Origin: Chloroflexota bacterium
Lineage (GTDB): Bacteria > Chloroflexota > UBA6077 > FW602-bin22 > CADDYW01
Length of the DNA stretch: 64,000 nt
Direction: 5' to 3'
Assembly: GCA_019690095.1 (NCBI GenBank)
Contig: JADGGD010000003.1
Location: forward strand, 1-64,000
In this document: one piece after another, positions 9,839 through 19,008 of the stretch
Layout: every line of letters starts with the position of its first letter
How positions within the stretch are numbered: position 1 is the first letter of the stretch
Position numbers and translations under genes: made by a program
The notes under the pieces: model-generated
The model's input: the letters and a program-made list of their open reading frames with translations, nothing else
The model's database searches: none
Told to the model about the DNA's origin: nothing

Positions 9839-10858
9839 TCAGTCGAATCGGAAGCACACCTTGCCTGCCGTCGCGCTGTCGGCGATCCGGAAGGCTTCCG
9901 GTCCCTCGTCGAGGGGAAGTACGTGAGTGACGACATCCGCCAGAGACAGGCGGTGGCGACGCAGGAACTCCCAGATCTCCGGGACCTGGGTATCCGGGTA
10001 GATGCTCGTCCCGAAGAGCACGAGCTGCCGGTGGACCAGCTGCATGAGAGGGATGCGGAAATCGGCGGAGCCGAGCCCGACGATTGCGGCCTGCCCCAGC
10101 GGCTTGAGGAGGTCGCCGATCGCCGCATGGGCCGCATTGGAGCCGGAGGTCTCGATGAGCTTGTCGGCCCCATCCGGGTAGAGCGCCCGGAGCTGTTCGC
10201 CGACCGGACCGACAGTCGGATCCAGCGTCTCGTGCGCGCCGAGGCGCTGCGCCAGCACACGCCGGCCAGGTGATGGGTCGATGCCGACGATGCGTGCCCC
10301 CATCGCCTGGCCAAACATGGTCGCGAGCAGTCCCACCGGGCCGAGCCCCGAGACCACGAGGATATCGCGTCCACTAACCCCGAGGCGCGAGAGGGGATAG
10401 TAGGCCGTACCCGCCTGGCACGCCATCACCGCGCCGTCGAGAAAGCTGAAGTCATCCGGCAGGCGCATCAGCGACGCAGCCTCCACGGCCATGTACTCGG
10501 CATCCGAGCCATCGGCACCGACCCCGTATGATGCTCGGCGGTTCACGCACACGTTCCGATGCCCGCTCCGACAGTACCAGCACTCGCCGCAGGTCCGCCG
10601 AAAGTACACCAGCACGCGATCCCCTGGCGACCACCCTCGGACATCACGACCAATCTCGACGATAATACCGCTCGGCTCGTGGCCGGGTACCAGGTCACCC
10701 TCCAGATCGGCCGGCCGCGGGTGACGATACGCGTGCAGATCGCTTCCGCAGATGGCCGAAGCCTGCATGCGGATGACCACCTCGTTTGGGCCGGGACGCG
10801 GATCTGGCTTCTCTCGCACGATCACCTGCCGCTCGCCGACAATGCGCAGGGCACGCAC
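9839..10858 (-). CDS. Zinc-dependent medium-chain dehydrogenase
   Basis: 339 aa of the MDR zinc-alcohol dehydrogenase superfamily. The catalytic zinc ligands are in SAICGSDLHAY and PGHEPSG. The structural zinc site is CGECWYCRSGHRNVC. The nucleotide-binding fold begins at SGLGPVGLLATMFG. The profile is nearest to sorbitol/L-threonine-type polyol dehydrogenases, but the substrate cannot be read from the sequence. The start is GTG 10858, with GAGGAGG a few bases upstream. It lies just downstream of an enolase-superfamily gene on the same strand, so the pair may act in acid-sugar or polyol breakdown. Confidence 0.85.
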   Translation of the reverse strand: MRALRIVGERQVIVREKPDPRPGPNEVVIRMQASAICGSDLHAYRHPRPADLEGDLVPGHEPSGIIVEIGRDVRGWSPGDRVLVYFRRTCGECWYCRSGHRNVCVNRRASYGVGADGSDAEYMAVEAASLMRLPDDFSFLDGAVMACQAGTAYYPLSRLGVSGRDILVVSGLGPVGLLATMFGQAMGARIVGIDPSPGRRVLAQRLGAHETLDPTVGPVGEQLRALYPDGADKLIETSGSNAAHAAIGDLLKPLGQAAIVGLGSADFRIPLMQLVHRQLVLFGTSIYPDTQVPEIWEFLRRHRLSLADVVTHVLPLDEGPEAFRIADSATAGKVCFRFD

Positions 10859-10914
10859 GTTCCCCTCCTCACTTCTCCGCGGGGCCGTGTCTTTCCGCCG
10901 GCCTCACCGCCGGA

Positions 10915-12075
10915 TCACGGCCCGTAGGTGACGACGTCGACCTCGTGCGCCCGGACCCAGTCCCAGTCGATCTCTACGCCGAGGCCCGGTCCTTCCGGGA
11001 CTGTGACGTGACCGGTGGCATCAATCGAGTCGAGGTCATCGGAATAATCGCGGTAGACCGGGGGTTTAGTCGTCTTCAGCAGGGGATGGACCAGGCCCAT
11101 TTCGTAATAGTTGCAGTTGCGCAGCGCGGCAAAGCAGTGACGGTGGGCCGGGCCGGGGGCGTGGATCGCCACGTCCAATCCGAATCCCTCGGCGGCATGG
11201 GCAATCTTCATCAGGCCAGTGATCCCACCATCATAGGTGGCATCCGTATGGACGTAGTCAGTCGCCTCGGCAACGATGAAGTCGACGTGCGGCTCGAGCG
11301 TCCGGACGTGCTCCCCGAGGCAAAGGGGAGTTTTGATAAGCTGGCGAAGCTTGCGGTAGGCGAAGGCGGAGATGCCGCCGTCTTTGAACGGGTCCTCATA
11401 CCAGAAGAAGTTCGCCTCATCGCAGGCCCGACCGACGCGCAGGGCGTCGGCGAACGTGTTCAGCTCGCAGGCGGGATCGATCATAAGGTCCATTGCCGGT
11501 CCAACCTTCTCCCGCACCTTCAGGACGGTCGCGACCTCGCGCTGGACCGGCCCATTTCCCCAGCCGTGGATCTTGAAGGCCGGATACCCCATCTCGCGAC
11601 AGCGCACTGCGAAGTCAGCGTATGCTTCGGGACTGCAGAGGCCGCCGTTCTCGTCGCCGTGGGTGGTGCTTGCATACGCTGGGAGCCGCCGCCGATAGCC
11701 ACCGAGGAGCTGGTAGATCGGGGCATTGTACAGCTTGCCCGCGATATCCCACAGACAGATATCGATCGGCGCGATGCCGAAACGATCATTCTTGCGGAGC
11801 GCTCGCTTGAGGTCGTTGTAGATCCGCTCGCGCTCGAGGGGATTCTTGCCGATGAGGTAGTGGGCGATTGATCCGATCTGCGCGTAAGCCTCGGCCGTTC
11901 CGCCCGCCCATTCGCCAGTGATGCCGACGTCTGTCTCGATGGTAATAACATAGCCGTATGGCCGAATGCGGCTCCCCTTACAGTAGACCATGTTGAAGCC
12001 GTTGTAATCGTAGCCAACGTCAACCAGCTCGTACGCGTACCGGTGCACGGTCACGCGGGTGATGCGCGGTGCCAT
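10915..12075 (-). CDS. Mandelate racemase/muconate lactonizing family enzyme
   Basis: 386 aa of the enolase superfamily. Metal ligands appear as D in LMIDPACEL, E in WYEDPF and E in LGEHVRTLEP; the catalytic lysine is in AFKIHGWG, and a late His lies in AIHAPGPAHRH. The KxH rather than KxK pattern points to an acid-sugar dehydratase or isomerase-like member rather than muconate cycloisomerase. The start is ATG 12075 with GGAGGAGG upstream; sequence further upstream is not protein-like. It is divergent from the AllA-DinB gene and followed by a dehydrogenase on the same strand. The substrate is unknown. Confidence 0.85.
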   Translation of the reverse strand: MAPRITRVTVHRYAYELVDVGYDYNGFNMVYCKGSRIRPYGYVITIETDVGITGEWAGGTAEAYAQIGSIAHYLIGKNPLERERIYNDLKRALRKNDRFGIAPIDICLWDIAGKLYNAPIYQLLGGYRRRLPAYASTTHGDENGGLCSPEAYADFAVRCREMGYPAFKIHGWGNGPVQREVATVLKVREKVGPAMDLMIDPACELNTFADALRVGRACDEANFFWYEDPFKDGGISAFAYRKLRQLIKTPLCLGEHVRTLEPHVDFIVAEATDYVHTDATYDGGITGLMKIAHAAEGFGLDVAIHAPGPAHRHCFAALRNCNYYEMGLVHPLLKTTKPPVYRDYSDDLDSIDATGHVTVPEGPGLGVEIDWDWVRAHEVDVVTYGP

Positions 12076-12233
12076 CGCGGATCCTCCTCCAGCACTCGGG
12101 GAACGGCGCCTGGCCGCCTGACGCGGAGGATTATAGCGCTGATTTCTGCGGAGTTCGAGGGCCCGGGCATTGGAGCGCATGACGACCGCCGGCCCGATCG
12201 GCTACCATAAGCCCATTCCTGGAGGTGGAATAC

Positions 12234-13220
12234 ATGGAAGAGGCCGCTTCCGGCGGTCCGCGAGTGGTGCGACTCGTGCCTGAGCCGCTGACGCCCGCAG
12301 GGTTCGCCGAGTTCGGAACGATCGTTGGCCAGGAGAAGTTCATCCTGACCAGCACCGAGTTCCCTTTCTTTACCAGCATTGTCACACTCGAGCCGTCAGA
12401 CCAGCCGATCGTCTACCTCAATCGCCACCTCGACCATCATCAGCTCTTCCTTACCCTCGATGGAAAGCCCATGATCATCGTGGTGGCATCACCGCACCTG
12501 AGCGCGGCCGATCTCCGTGCGGAGGCGATTCGCGCCTTTGTCACGGATGGGAAGACAGCCATCGTCTTCCACGTTGGCACCTGGCATCTGGCGCCCCGCG
12601 CGGTCGGCCGCAGTCCAGTTCGTGCCCTCAATGTCCAGGCCACCAACCCCCACGTGCACACCGAGCGCGTGGACCTCGGCCCCACGTTTGGCTACACCGT
12701 CGTGCTCGATACTCCCCGTACCTCGGTCGTCCTGCAACGGATCCGGGATGCACGGGCTCGCCTGGAGGCGCTGATCACCGGCCTCGACGAGCAGCGCCTT
12801 GCGGCTCCGGGCCCGGACGGCTGGTCGGTCAAGGATCACCTGATCCACATCGCAGTCTGGAACGAGTCACTGCTCGCCCTCCTGGAAGGGCGTGACCGCG
12901 ACGCGGCGATCGGCGTGGACCCCTCCCTTGTCGCCGCCGCTGGCGAGAAGTACGATCGCGTGAACGCGGAGATCCACCGGCTTCATCAGCATCGCTCGGC
13001 CGCCGAGGTGCTGGCGGCGTTCCGCGACGCGCACGCACGCGTTCTGGCGGCGATCGAGAAGCTCGATGATGCCGACCTGCTCCGCCCCTACTCCCACTAT
13101 CAGCCGACCGCGCGGCCGGCTGACGCCCGCCCGGTGATCGACTGGATCGCGGGAAACACCTGGGAACACGACACCGAGCACGCCCTGTGGATCAGCAAGC
13201 TACTCGCATTGGCCGGCTGA
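12234..13220 (+). CDS. Ureidoglycolate lyase (AllA-like) fused to a DinB-like domain
   Basis: 328 aa with two parts. Residues 1-155 resemble AllA ureidoglycolate lyase, a cupin fold acting late in allantoin breakdown: LTPAGFAEFGTIV, HLDHHQLFLTLDGKPMIIVV, IRAFVTDGKTAIVFHVGTWHLAP. Residues 165-328 are a DinB/ClbS-like four-helix domain: RIRDARARLEALITGL, GWSVKDHLIHIAVWNE (first His) and GNTWEHDTEHALWIS (second His pair), the metal-binding triad of DinB proteins. The start ATG 12234 follows GGAGGTGG at 12221-12228. The fusion is unusual. No other purine catabolism gene is nearby, so the substrate may not be ureidoglycolate. Confidence 0.72.
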   Translation: MEEAASGGPRVVRLVPEPLTPAGFAEFGTIVGQEKFILTSTEFPFFTSIVTLEPSDQPIVYLNRHLDHHQLFLTLDGKPMIIVVASPHLSAADLRAEAIRAFVTDGKTAIVFHVGTWHLAPRAVGRSPVRALNVQATNPHVHTERVDLGPTFGYTVVLDTPRTSVVLQRIRDARARLEALITGLDEQRLAAPGPDGWSVKDHLIHIAVWNESLLALLEGRDRDAAIGVDPSLVAAAGEKYDRVNAEIHRLHQHRSAAEVLAAFRDAHARVLAAIEKLDDADLLRPYSHYQPTARPADARPVIDWIAGNTWEHDTEHALWISKLLALAG

Positions 13221-13235
13221 CACCGCCCCACGTCC

Positions 13236-14975
13236 TTACCATCCGAACTGTCTGGAAAGGAACCCCCGGCTGAGGCGGAGGATCAGTGGGCTTCCGTGGG
13301 GGCAGACAGCAGGAGCGGACGTCTCGCCGAGATCGCGGACGAGCGTCTCCATTTGACCCATCTCAAGCCGCTGCCCACGGCGTACAGCCGCACGGCAGGC
13401 AATCGCCGCCTCGAGGCGGTCCTTCCAGTCCTCCTCCGCAACCAGCGCTTCCTCCAGGAGCGCCTGCAGGTGCGGCAGGAGGCTCGCCGGGCCCGGGGCG
13501 GCCGGGACAGTTCGGAGCAGAAAGTATCGACCGCCGAGGCGCTGGCAGTCCAGCCCCAGCGCCTCGAGCTCGGACCGGCGCTGGTCCAGCAGCACGCCCT
13601 GGTGCGGCTTCAGCTCGAGCACCACGGGCTCCAGGAGCGTCTGGACCTGCTGCTCGCCCCGGTCGCGATCCCGGCGCAGCCGCTCGGCGATGATGCGTTC
13701 GTGGGCGCGGTGCTGATCGATGAGCAGAAGACCGTCATCGCTCTCGGCGAGGATAAGTGATGCGTGGACCTGGCCGAGAATTCGAAGCCGCTGGAGAAAA
13801 GCGCCGGGCTTCTCCGCCTCGCCCGGGCCGAGGCAGCCAGTTTCCCTGCCCTCAGCGACGCGGTGGAAGGAGAGCGGAAGCCGATACTGTGTCGGCTCCA
13901 GTGCCAGGCGGGCATCGTCTGACGGGTGAAGCGGCACCTGATCCAGGACCGCCCGCACCGCCGCGGCCAGTGCCGCGGCAATCTCGGCCTCCCGGGCCAG
14001 GCGAATCTCGGCCTTGGCCGGATGAACATTCGGATCAATCTCGGCCGGTGGAACATTGAGGACGAGCACGGCGATCGGATGACGACCGCGCGGCAGCCGG
14101 GGTCGATAGGCTTCCTCCAGCGCGGCGAGGAGGCCGCGAACAGCGACCGGCCGACCGTTCACGACAAGCATCAGGTGATCCCGGGTTGGACGGGTGACGG
14201 CCCGGCCGCTCACGACACCGTAGATCGCCGCACGACCGACCGTCACGACCGGGATGGGCAGCAGGCCCTCAGCGACCGCGGGGCCGTAGACATCAGCCAC
14301 GGCTCCTTCGATCCGCCCGCTCCCGCGAGATTGGAACGAGAGGCGGCCGTCCAGCAGAAGTGAGAACCGGACTGAGGGGCGGGCCAGAGCATACCGGCGC
14401 ACGACCTGGCCGACCAGGAGCGACTCGCGTCGGCGATCAGTAATGAGCTTCAAGCGGGCCGGGACGGACCGGAAGAGGTGGCGAACCGAAACGGTTGTAC
14501 CGCACTGCCGGGCCTGTGCGAGTCGCTGAGCGATCCGACCACCGCGCAGAATGACCAGCGTGCCGATCTCATACCCCGCGGCGCGGGTAAGCAGTTCAAC
14601 ATCGGCGACAGCGGCGATGCTCGGCAGGGCCTCGCCACGAAAGCCGAGCGTCCGAAGCGCGCGCAGGTCATCGAGCGTCGTGATCTTGCTGGTCGCGTGA
14701 TGCTGAAAAGCGAGCGCGACTTCCTCGGGGGGAATACCCTCCCCATCGTCGCTGACCCGAATCAGCTCCAGCCCGCCGCCCCGCAGTTCGATGACAATCG
14801 TCGTGGCACCCGCATCCAGTGCGTTATCCAAGAGTTCACGCACAACCGCCGCCGGTCGATCAATGACCTCTCCTGCGGCGATCCGCTCGGCGACCTCCGG
14901 CGCCAGGATGGCGATCGGGCGGCGGTTGGATCGCCGGGGGGCGGACGTGCCGACTGCTTCAGCCTCCGGCTCCAT
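13236..14975 (-). CDS. mutL: DNA mismatch repair protein MutL
   Basis: 579 aa. The N-terminal GHKL ATPase is complete: VVRELLDNALDAGATTI (motif I), DDGEGIP (motif II) and TLGFRGEALPSIAAV (motif III). The C-terminal dimerisation domain keeps the endonuclease motifs DQHxxxE in DQHRAHERIIAE (Arg where Ala is usual), ACRAAVRRG, CPHGSP and a terminal FLSRQF. It should therefore nick the strand, as in organisms without MutH. The start is ATG 14975; it is 15 bases downstream of mutS in the same operon. The linker is short, so the protein is at the low end of family length. Confidence 0.96.
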   Translation of the reverse strand: MEPEAEAVGTSAPRRSNRRPIAILAPEVAERIAAGEVIDRPAAVVRELLDNALDAGATTIVIELRGGGLELIRVSDDGEGIPPEEVALAFQHHATSKITTLDDLRALRTLGFRGEALPSIAAVADVELLTRAAGYEIGTLVILRGGRIAQRLAQARQCGTTVSVRHLFRSVPARLKLITDRRRESLLVGQVVRRYALARPSVRFSLLLDGRLSFQSRGSGRIEGAVADVYGPAVAEGLLPIPVVTVGRAAIYGVVSGRAVTRPTRDHLMLVVNGRPVAVRGLLAALEEAYRPRLPRGRHPIAVLVLNVPPAEIDPNVHPAKAEIRLAREAEIAAALAAAVRAVLDQVPLHPSDDARLALEPTQYRLPLSFHRVAEGRETGCLGPGEAEKPGAFLQRLRILGQVHASLILAESDDGLLLIDQHRAHERIIAERLRRDRDRGEQQVQTLLEPVVLELKPHQGVLLDQRRSELEALGLDCQRLGGRYFLLRTVPAAPGPASLLPHLQALLEEALVAEEDWKDRLEAAIACRAAVRRGQRLEMGQMETLVRDLGETSAPAVCPHGSPLILRLSRGFLSRQFGW

Positions 14976-14990
14976 TCCCCCTCCCGCGCT

Positions 14991-17645
14991 CTAGCGGCGT
15001 CCGGCGCGGCGCTGAATCTCCCAGATCCGGTTCAGCGCCTCGAGCGGGGTCAGCTCGGCTGGATCAAGAGCAAGGAGCTCATTGAGCAGATCGATTGGGC
15101 TCTCCGGCGATAGGCCGAGCCCGGGAAGCGGGATCTGAACTGGCAGGAGGCTCGATCGCTCGGTTTCCCCTCCCGCGGTCGCTGTGCCAGGCGCCTCGAG
15201 CTCGCGCAGGATCTCTGCAGCTCGCCGGGTTACCCGGTCCGGGAGGCCGGCCAACCGCGCCACCTGAATGCCGTAACTGCGGTCGGCCACCCCGGCGACC
15301 ACCGTGCGCAGGAAGATCACCTCGCCACCTTCCTCGCGCACAGCCATATTGAAGACCCCCACACCAGGTAGCGTGCTGGCCCAGGATGCCAGTTCGTGGA
15401 AATGGGTGGCAAAGAGGGTTCGGGCGCCGACGCGCTCGCGAATCTCCTCGACCACTGCCCGGGCGATCGACAGTCCATCGAACGTGCTGGTCCCGCGACC
15501 GATCTCATCCAGGATGATCAGACTGCGCGGGGTCGCGTGGCGGAGGATGCTGGCCGTCTCCATCATCTCGACCAGGAAGGTACTTGCGCCAGCGGCGATA
15601 TCGTCCTGAGCACCGACACGCGTGAAGATGCGATCGACCAGGCCAATTCGCGCGGAACGCGCAGGCACGAAGCTGCCGATCTGAGCCATGAGGACGATCA
15701 GGGCAACCTGGCGCAGGTAGGTCGATTTGCCGGCCATGTTCGGGCCGGTCAGGATCATGAGGAGCTGATCAGGCAGTCCCAGACGGCAGTCATTAGGGAT
15801 AAAGGCACCGGGCGCGAGATGCGCCTCGACGACAGGATGGCGTCCCTCGACGATCTCAAGGTCAAAGCTCTCATCAACAACCGGGCGGCAGTAGCCTCGC
15901 TCCCGGGCAAGATGTGCCAGGGCCGCGAGGACATCCAGATGGGCGAGGCTGCTCGCGGTCGCCCGCAAGCGGTCAGCCTCCGCCGCGATTCGCCGCAGGA
16001 GCCCATCGTAGATCTCCTGCGCGAGTTGCTCGATCCGCTCCTCGGCCTGGAGGATCTCGCTCTCCCATTCCTTGAGGATCGGGGTGACGAAGCGTTCGGC
16101 CTGGACCAGCGTCTGCTTCCGATGGTAATCCGACGGAACAAACCGGAGGTTAGGGCGGGTCACCTCCAGATAGTAGCCGAAGACCTTGTTGTAGCCGACC
16201 TTCAGGGATTTGATGCCAGTGCGCTGGCGCTCGACCCGCTCGAGCTCGACGATCCGTTGCCGCGCCCGCGCCGCTGTCTCAACCAGCGCATCGAGTTCGG
16301 CGCTGTAGCCGGGCCGGATCAGGGTACCGCTGTCGGGCGGCGCGACTGCCTGATCGATCAGATCGGCAATATCAAGGCACGGATCGAAGACCGGGGCACC
16401 GGCCCGGTCCAGGAGAACAGCAAGAGATGCGGTGGCGCAATCACCGCCGGCTGTCCCGGTTGGAGACAGGCCAGCGAGCACATCCCGGAGACGAGCGGCG
16501 GTCCGGAGTGCCGCCGCTAGCCCGAGGAGCTCACGCGGCCCGGCCAGTCCCTGGACGATGCGTCCGGTTAGACGCTCCAGGTCGCCGATCTGACCGAGCA
16601 GGTTCCGCAGACGGATGCAGGCATCATCGTGCTGAACCAGGGATGCAATCGCGTCCAGGCGCGCCTCGATCATCGCCCGGTCGCGGAGCGGCTGACCTAT
16701 CCAGCGTCGGAGAAGCCGCCCGCCCATCGGCGTGCGTGTCTGATCGAGGACAGCCAGGAGGCTGCCATCGATCCGACCGGTGCGGCTGTTGCGGAAAAGG
16801 TCGAGGTTCCGCCGGGTGGCCCCGTCGATGGTCATGCCGGTGCTGGCCGGGTAGATCCGGAGGTCCACCAGGTTTGGAAGGAGACGGCGGTTATTCTCAT
16901 CCAGATAGTGCAGAATAGCCGCAGCCGCGCGGAGGGCAAACGGGTGGTCGGCGGCACCGAAGCCTTCGAGTGACAGAACACGGAGCTGGGCGCAGAGGCG
17001 CTCGCGGGCGGCAGCCTCGCTGAAGTGCCAGGACGGGCAGATTGTCCGATGGCCGATCCGGGGCAGATCGATCTCCTGCCCCTCCGGCTCCAGGATCTCG
17101 GAGGGATTGAGGCGCTCGATCTCGGTCCGCAGTCGCACTTCGGCATCGTCACCCGTGAGCTCGGTCGCGGCGAACTCACCGGTCGTCACATCGACGTAAG
17201 CCAGGCCGATCCCTCCCCGCCCGTGCAGAATGGCCGCCAGGTAGTTATTCTCCTTCTCCCGCAGCAGGCCCGGCTCGGCCAGGGTGCCCGGCGTCACCAC
17301 GCGAGTAACTACTCGCTCGACCAGGCCTTTTCCAGGAGGACTTACCTGCTCCGCAACCGCCACGTGAAGCCCGGCCTCCATCAGGAGAGCCAGGTAGTGG
17401 TCGGCCCGGCTCACCGGCACACCAGCCAGGGCAACCCGATCTCCCTTGCCAAACTCGCGCGAGGTAAGGGTAATGCCGCACACTCGGGCGACCGTCCGGG
17501 CATCATCCTCGAAGGTCTCGAAGAAGTCGCCCAGCTGGAAGAACAGGATGCAGTTCGGGTAAAGCGCCTTGAGCTGCTCGTACTGTCGGCGAATGGGTGT
17601 CTCGCGGCCGTCGGGCCGGGCCGCGTCGAATCGGGGGGCTGCCAC
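14991..17645 (-). CDS. mutS: DNA mismatch repair protein MutS
   Basis: 884 aa, normal for MutS. Mismatch-binding motif GDFFE at residues 39-43 (FxE), the connector and lever regions, and the ATPase with Walker A GPNMAGKST near residue 635, DEIGRGTSTFDG and ATHFHELA. The last residues include a SPIDLLNELLALDPAELTPLEALN-type tail typical of the beta-clamp and tetramerisation region. The start is GTG 17645, with GAGGA about nine bases upstream. It is the first gene of a mutS-mutL operon whose neighbour upstream is a nuclease gene. Confidence 0.97.
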   Translation of the reverse strand: MAAPRFDAARPDGRETPIRRQYEQLKALYPNCILFFQLGDFFETFEDDARTVARVCGITLTSREFGKGDRVALAGVPVSRADHYLALLMEAGLHVAVAEQVSPPGKGLVERVVTRVVTPGTLAEPGLLREKENNYLAAILHGRGGIGLAYVDVTTGEFAATELTGDDAEVRLRTEIERLNPSEILEPEGQEIDLPRIGHRTICPSWHFSEAAARERLCAQLRVLSLEGFGAADHPFALRAAAAILHYLDENNRRLLPNLVDLRIYPASTGMTIDGATRRNLDLFRNSRTGRIDGSLLAVLDQTRTPMGGRLLRRWIGQPLRDRAMIEARLDAIASLVQHDDACIRLRNLLGQIGDLERLTGRIVQGLAGPRELLGLAAALRTAARLRDVLAGLSPTGTAGGDCATASLAVLLDRAGAPVFDPCLDIADLIDQAVAPPDSGTLIRPGYSAELDALVETAARARQRIVELERVERQRTGIKSLKVGYNKVFGYYLEVTRPNLRFVPSDYHRKQTLVQAERFVTPILKEWESEILQAEERIEQLAQEIYDGLLRRIAAEADRLRATASSLAHLDVLAALAHLARERGYCRPVVDESFDLEIVEGRHPVVEAHLAPGAFIPNDCRLGLPDQLLMILTGPNMAGKSTYLRQVALIVLMAQIGSFVPARSARIGLVDRIFTRVGAQDDIAAGASTFLVEMMETASILRHATPRSLIILDEIGRGTSTFDGLSIARAVVEEIRERVGARTLFATHFHELASWASTLPGVGVFNMAVREEGGEVIFLRTVVAGVADRSYGIQVARLAGLPDRVTRRAAEILRELEAPGTATAGGETERSSLLPVQIPLPGLGLSPESPIDLLNELLALDPAELTPLEALNRIWEIQRRAGRR

Positions 17646-17800
17646 TGGCTCGGTCCTCGCGTCGCGCGGTTGACCGGATGTACTGATCGGCCACCGGTAG
17701 CGTGCTGACGTGACGCCGCAGCCAGCATACTGGTCCGGCGGCGTGCGTCACGGCATGGTATAGCATTACGTCCAGCTGGCGTCTAGTACGGCGTGGGCAG

Positions 17801-18751
17801 TCAAAAGAGCGGGAGTTGGTACGTGCCCAGGTGATAGGCATCGAAGCCAAGGTCGCGCAGGTAATCCGCAAAGGAGGGCGGTCCATGGGTCGTGTAGACC
17901 CGCGCCGGCCGCGACGCCCGGACGAACGCGACGAGCTCGGCGAAGTCAGCGTGATCGCTGAGCGGGACCGCCTCGTCCACACCCAGGCGAAACGGCGTTG
18001 ATGGATCGAGGGCCCAGCCGCTCAGGAGAAGGGTACGCACCGGCCGCGGTAAGGGGAGGCGTCGGGCGCCGGGCGGGGCGATGACGACATATCCCTCGGG
18101 TACAGTGCCGTCGGCGACGATGTACGATCCGAGGTCAATCCCGAACGCACGGTAGATCTCAGCGAGCCGCCCGATAGCTGGGTGAACGCAGACGGGGTAG
18201 CCAAGGGCGGCCACAATCGCCATAGCTTCCTGGGCCTTACCGAGGCTGTAGCCGAGCAGAACGGGAATTTGCTCTGCGGCCAGGGTGCGCTCGATGAAAG
18301 ACCGAATCCGCTCCTGGATCTCCTCGTCTGGCGGAAAGACATAGCGCGGGTGGCCGTAGGTGCATTCCATGATCAGGATGTCAGCGTGCACCGGCACGGC
18401 TGGCTCGACCGTTCGGCGCGCGCGGACGCTGAAGTCGCCGGTGTAGATAAGCCGCCGCCCATCCGGCGCATCGATGATAACCTGGGCGGCGCCGAGGATA
18501 TGGCCAGCTGGCTGGAGGGTGACCCGATGGCGTGCTCGCTCGATCGTCTCGCCGAACGCAACCGGCGTGAGGTGCGTGCGCCCGTATCGCCGCGCGACAA
18601 GTGCAACAGTGGCCGGGCTGGCGATTCCTCCATCGTGCCGGGCGACGTGGTCGCTGTGACCGTGGGAGACGAAGGCATAGCGGGCACGCCGCGGGGGGTC
18701 CAGCGCGAGATCGAGCGCTGGCAAACAGACATGGTCGCTGTAGGTGAACAG
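17801..18751 (-). CDS. Metallo-beta-lactamase-fold exonuclease (ligase-associated type)
   Basis: About 316 aa. Motif 2 is SHGHSDH (HxHxDH), followed by AGHILGAAQVI, TGDFS and, late, SDHAD and THGP. This matches MBL/beta-CASP-related DNA exonucleases often coupled to LigD-type ligases. No ligase is present here. An in-frame reading could extend upstream to 18919, but a consensus-like promoter lies inside it, so I place the start near CTG 18751, six to eight bases after AAGGGGG; the exact codon is uncertain. Mature-sequence homology begins around FTYSDHVCLP, which fits. The adjacent downstream gene is mutS, suggesting a DNA repair role. Confidence 0.6.
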   Translation of the reverse strand: MFTYSDHVCLPALDLALDPPRRARYAFVSHGHSDHVARHDGGIASPATVALVARRYGRTHLTPVAFGETIERARHRVTLQPAGHILGAAQVIIDAPDGRRLIYTGDFSVRARRTVEPAVPVHADILIMECTYGHPRYVFPPDEEIQERIRSFIERTLAAEQIPVLLGYSLGKAQEAMAIVAALGYPVCVHPAIGRLAEIYRAFGIDLGSYIVADGTVPEGYVVIAPPGARRLPLPRPVRTLLLSGWALDPSTPFRLGVDEAVPLSDHADFAELVAFVRASRPARVYTTHGPPSFADYLRDLGFDAYHLGTYQLPLF

Positions 18752-18799
18752 GAACGAACCCCCTTGCAGGCGAGATCGCGGGCCGAGCGGCCGAGCCCG

Positions 18800-18829
18800 A
18801 TGATACGAGCAGGGGAATAATCCTGTCAA
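18800..18829 (-). promoter_or_regulatory. Sigma70-type promoter upstream of the MBL nuclease
   Basis: On the minus strand: -35 TTGACA (18829-18824), an 18-base spacer and -10 TATCAT (18805-18800). The expected start of transcription is about 18793, which supports a translation start downstream, near 18751. Confidence 0.55.
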
Positions 18830-18909
18830 CGCGGCCGCAGGGTCCTTCCATTTTCTCCAGCGCAAGCTGGGACAAGGCCGCGAAAGCGCAAGACGCCGTG
18901 TGGGTGGGA

Positions 18910-18939
18910 TTGGAATCAATCAGGGAAACGTGTTAGAAT
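18910..18939 (+). promoter_or_regulatory. Candidate promoter of acs
   Basis: TTGGAA (18910-18915), an 18-base spacer and TAGAAT (18934-18939), with the predicted transcript start about 60 bases before the acs ATG. It faces the divergent nuclease promoter. Confidence 0.45.
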
Positions 18940-19008
18940 CGGCGCTGGCCCCGTGGTCGGCGTGTCGATGATTCTATATACCGTGGTCAGCGTGGAGGTT
19001 TAGGATCC

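Noticed and set aside
17801-18919. Full-length reading of the MBL nuclease from 18919
   Set aside because: The extension contains a promoter and lacks family-like sequence; homology begins at FTYSDH.
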